DNA from: Datura wrightii
Taxonomy: Eukaryota; Streptophyta; Magnoliopsida; Solanales; Solanaceae
Length of the DNA stretch: 64,000 nt
Reading direction: 5' to 3'
Assembly: GCA_035772735.1 (NCBI GenBank)
Contig: JASDFA010000011.1
Location: 1,736,001 to 1,800,000, forward strand
Positions 60,767 through 64,000 of the stretch are shown in pieces (the first letter of the stretch is position 1; each line of letters opens with the position of its first letter). Under the pieces are notes generated by a model, which had not been told where the DNA came from, did no database searches, and saw nothing but the letters and a program-made list of their open reading frames with translations. A program made the position numbers and the translations under genes.

Positions 60767-63740
60767 TCAGTCTATCTCCATATCAGAAATTGCTTCATTC
60801 AATATATTCTGGAGCTCTTTCACTCTGGGTCTCGCCAGCGCAACACAATCCTGAAGATATAATGAACAATACTTGTAAAAAGAAGTGGTCATAGAATCTT
60901 TGAACTACTAGTTACAGGAATATCTTAGAAACCATTGCAGATCAATAAGGAACCCCAGAACATAAGTTCAAAAGTGTCTCCGATCTTATCGAAAAGTGGT
61001 CAAGATAGAATCTTTGGACTAATATTTACAGGATTATCTTTGAAACCATTGCATCATGCAGATCACTAAAGAACCACGGAATGAAAGGTAAAAGTGTCTC
61101 CAAGATCAATTGCTAACTTCATGCAGATCAGTTACATAACATTCCATAGTAAGTGTGGAACTTTTTGTGCAAGGGGTTTTTTTCCTTTTTTTGTTTTTTT
61201 ATGTTTTTAAATTAGTATGCGAGTTTCAGCTGTTTTCCTTTTAAAATAGCACTAGCTATTATAAAGAACCATACCACCAAACTGAGACTCCTTCCCGGCT
61301 CTCCCCCAACCCAGCCCCATTCCACCTCCCTTAAAAAAATTGTGTGAGAGATATTATGACATAAACTTTAAATACTCAGCTCCACTTTGCAACGCCCCCC
61401 CCCCCCCTCCCTCCCACCCCAGAAAAAAAAAACCCAAAATCATGACACAATGGAGTATCACCCCACCACACCCCAGGAGTTAACAGTGGCCACCTCCCCA
61501 CTTCCTCTGTTGGTAAGTTGAACTCCCAACCAATCGAAGGTTGAGGGTTCACATGCAAGAGTCTCTCTCCTTTGCCTCTAAGTCCCACTTTATATGCTAA
61601 TGTTTATTATGTTTCTTTTGTTTACACTGACTCTTACATAGTATGAGTATCTCCCCTTTGCCTCTAAGTCCAACCTTATATGCTAAGGTTTTTAATGTTT
61701 CTTTTGTATACACTAGTTCTTACATAATTAGTATAGTGTGCATATCTGTTATCACTACAAACTGGAACTCTTACTCCTGATGATGTCACATTAGTGGGTT
61801 TCATCACCTTTTGAAGCACAATGCCAGAAAACAACTTCAGGCCCATGGATAGAGAGGAATTTATTCTTTTTTGAAACTAGGATAGGTACTTATACAACTG
61901 AAGCTCTTCAATCATTATTCAGTTTAACTTTTCCGAAGGGTATTTCAGAGGCCAAAATAATATATGAAACCCAACTGTGTGCTCCATCACAATCCAGTAA
62001 TGCTGACTAATCCCGATGATAATAAGAGAACAAGGGGTAAAATGCGCCGACCCCCTTATTATCTACTATCAGAAAAAGTGACCAACTTTACCATTCATCC
62101 AGTATACAGAGAGAAGCTGGGAGATGACAAAGGACATGAATAGGAACACTTTAGCAATCCACTTCTTGGTTCCCCTTCGGAAACAACAAAACACCCTCCG
62201 GGGGGATGTTGTGGAGAGGAGGAGGATAAAACCTCTCTTACTTATCTATCTTACTGTATTTACATTTAGTGACTTGAAATATCAAAAGTAACAATACAAG
62301 GTGTTCACCATCATCACTTTTCTGGAAACAATCACATGACAGAGGAAAGTAGCATTATTTCTGCAATTTTAATATAAAGCTTAACTAAGAAATATTGCTA
62401 TATCGTTCTTTTCTCAATAGAGGGACAGATAGGGGGGCAGTTATGGGACATGCACCAAAACAATTCGAAATCACAACGGCCTCCTTAAAATAGGTATTTT
62501 GATAACTAGTGACCCCTTTAGTTATGAATTACAATTATTATCAAATGCGCCTTGGAAAGAAAAGAAACATTGCTTCCCGTTTAGACAAGCATTAGGATTA
62601 TGACACAAACTAACCTGGATAACTGATGTATGGGCAAGAACTGGTCCACCTGGTTTATAAAGTGAAACTAGCTGGTAAGACGAATCCAATACCACAGTTA
62701 CAACTGTTTCCATTATAGATTCTTCTTCTGCTGTAGGATCTGCTAGGATGTAGTTCTTGTGAAGAATGCATGTTAAGGAGAATGGTGGAGAGTTCAAGTT
62801 GAGTTTTCTTTTCTCTGTATTCACAGGCTCCTTCTCCAATTTCAATAGCACATTGTCGTCCGAAACAAGAATTATTCGCCCGTCATCATTCAAAGACACT
62901 ACTGGAATGTTCACTGTAAGAAATGCAATTTCTTTGTAAAATTACATGATCATTTAACAATCAACTTTTCCAAATTAATCATGTATAGCTATAAACTCAC
63001 TGCAGAAAATATTGAACATTTAAGAGGAAAAGCACTGTTCCCTCATCCCCAAAAAAAAAAGGCAATTGACCTCCTGGGATGGTTACAACTTTAAAAAAAA
63101 ATCATATGACATCCCTTTATCGCTTCTCAAGAATGGCTTCAAAAATTTATTGCATGATATTACTTTAACAATCCAAAACTAAGTGGAAAAGACTGCTCTT
63201 TTGACATATTGCTAAAACCAAGAACAGTTTGTCCCCTCTTTCTTTTTATGTTCTTCAAGATTAGCCTTCCTCAAGGATTATTACATGACATAAAAAGACC
63301 AGATTGTTGCAGAGATTGGCAGCATTGCTCCTTTAAATAGTAGCTAATTACTCTAAGAACTTGTGCAGACAGCTGGTCCTCTTTCTTTTCACCTTTTTTC
63401 TTATTGGTGAAGCTTGCATTTGCCGTTGCTTGTTGATAATACAAGTTATTTTCTGCCTCCATGAAAAAACCATCCTCTTTTCCTACCCTTTTTCACCTCT
63501 GATATCGAAAAACCTTAGTTCTCAAACTTTGTTTTAACATGCAGTCTAATTCTAGTCTCAAACCAGAGACAGGGTATAAAGTACAAATTACAATGTTGTT
63601 GTCTCTCATGAGACGAGTAATCGTTGTAGGAATATGTTAAAAAGTCCCAGCGGTGGAAACTTACAATGCGAAAAAGCAGCAACTGCAGATAGTAATGCAG
63701 CGTCAAACAGGGCACCATCAGCATCCAAACAGTATATGTC
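60767..63740 (-). CDS. RRP43: Exosome complex component RRP43, C-terminal part (3 exons)
   Basis: Three exons in order on the minus strand, 63740-63665, 62913-62615 and 60850-60767, join in frame to the last 152 codons plus stop. The 5' exons are beyond the window end. The first gives DIYCLDADGALFDAALLSAVAAFSH, the hallmark of the RNase PH fold. The second starts with NIPVVSLNDDGRI and contains EKRKLNLNSPPFSLTCI, NYILADPTAEEE and VTVVLDSSYQLVSLYKPGG. The last gives DCVALARPRVKELQNIL and ends SDMEID. RRP43 is a non-catalytic ring subunit of the RNA exosome for 3'-5' RNA processing and decay in nucleus and cytosol. Introns are GT-AG (751 and 1764 bp); phase 1 at the first. The last intron holds two local tandem duplications, a poly-C tract and a possible SINE fragment. 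Confidence 0.9.
60881..61108. repeat. Diverged tandem duplication in last RRP43 intron (unit ~110 bp)
   Basis: 60881-60985 and 60991-61108 share, in order, AAGTGGTCA, TAGAATCTTTG, TTACAGGA, AAACCATTGCA, CAGATCA and AAAAGTGTCTCC. The copies differ by substitutions and a small insertion. Confidence 0.75.
61395..61407. repeat. Poly-C tract in RRP43 intron
   Basis: A run of about 13 C followed by TCCCTCCCACCCC. On the coding strand it is a G tract with quadruplex potential. Confidence 0.85.
61490..61566 (+). mobile_element. Possible tRNA-derived SINE fragment
   Basis: GTTGGTAAGTTGAACTCCC followed about 30 bp later by GAGGGTTCACATGC resembles an A box/B box pair of a SINE head. The boxes are degenerate, so this is tentative. 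Confidence 0.25.
61568..61726. repeat. ~75-bp tandem duplication in RRP43 intron (period 84)
   Basis: 61568-61641 and 61652-61726 share CCTTTGCCTCTAAGTCC, TTATATGCTAA, ATGTTTCTTTTGT and TACACT...TCTTACATA in the same order. Confidence 0.8.
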
Positions 63741-64000
63741 CTGTAAATATTATATGCCATAGGAATAAATACCAACAACTTGGCTTACAATCTAAAAGCA
63801 TTTGTATTAGCATAAAATGAAGAAATAAAGGTGGGGAAGATCTAAAGATCTATGATGAATAAGTGAAAAATGTATACTCCAAATCTAAGTGTAGAGGGAC
63901 GGGCATTGCAGAGTAACATATTTGAAAATGGTGACCTAGATACTCCAAATCAATTGTTACATATACTGACAATTTAACTCTTCAACTAACGTATAATTAA
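63741..64000. other. RRP43 intron, continues past window
   Basis: This follows, upstream on the gene strand, the acceptor ATTTACAG of the first visible exon. No further exon is recognised before the window ends. Confidence 0.6.

Noticed and set aside
1..64000. CRISPR arrays, bacterial operons or phage-type defence systems
   Set aside because: The tandem repeats have no spacers of the right form, and all recognised genes are intron-containing plant genes.

Overview
This is nuclear DNA from a flowering plant, almost certainly an asterid and most likely Solanaceae. The evidence is intron-split plant genes, a plastid-type carbamoyl-phosphate synthase, a plant tetraspanin with the GCCK motif, a Dof factor and a 7S vicilin. 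The repeats also fit: Stowaway MITEs, TRIMs primed from initiator tRNA-Met, a SolS-like SINE and TGTCAC...TGTAACA LTRs. The species cannot be named from the sequence alone.

Layout. (1) 1-4872 is the edge of a tandem satellite with a monomer of about 169 bp (about 29 units, with a 7-monomer higher-order repeat). An orphan partial unit lies at 5336-5428. (2) 7188-14044, minus: CARB, three exons, 1202 aa; intron 1 is a GC-AG intron. (3) 15980-21040 is repeat-rich: a decayed LINE reverse-transcriptase tail, then two related solo LTRs nested one in the other, each with an intact 5-bp target duplication. (4) 21041-26096 is AT-rich with a probable MULE and a possible Helitron end. (5) 26097-28913, plus: SEN2 tRNA-splicing endonuclease subunit, with an inferred 5' UTR intron holding a 671-bp MULE-type MITE. 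(6) 29469-31524, plus: five-exon vicilin-like cupin gene with a TATA box and an RY seed element. (7) 32755-32828, plus: tRNA-Val(AAC). (8) 33211-36265, minus: two-exon tetraspanin (TET3/TET4-like). (9) 36266-45553 is repeat-rich: two TRIMs of one family in opposite orientation, a hAT-like element, a perfect palindrome and G runs. (10) 45554-47640, minus: two-exon Dof zinc-finger factor. (11) 47641-60766 has no recognisable gene; it holds a third TRIM of another family, several Stowaway MITEs, a SINE relic and another TIR element. (12) 60767-63740, minus: the last three exons of the exosome subunit RRP43; its 5' part lies beyond the window.

The genes do not form a pathway. They are ordinary single genes between transposon-filled spacers: pyrimidine/arginine precursor synthesis in plastids (CARB), tRNA splicing (SEN2), seed storage or a cupin role (vicilin), a membrane scaffold (tetraspanin), transcription (Dof) and RNA decay (RRP43). 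I found no convincing undescribed multi-gene system. The most informative observations are the higher-order satellite structure, the dated nest of solo LTRs, the complete TRIMs and the upstream ORF and exon-fragment duplication around SEN2.
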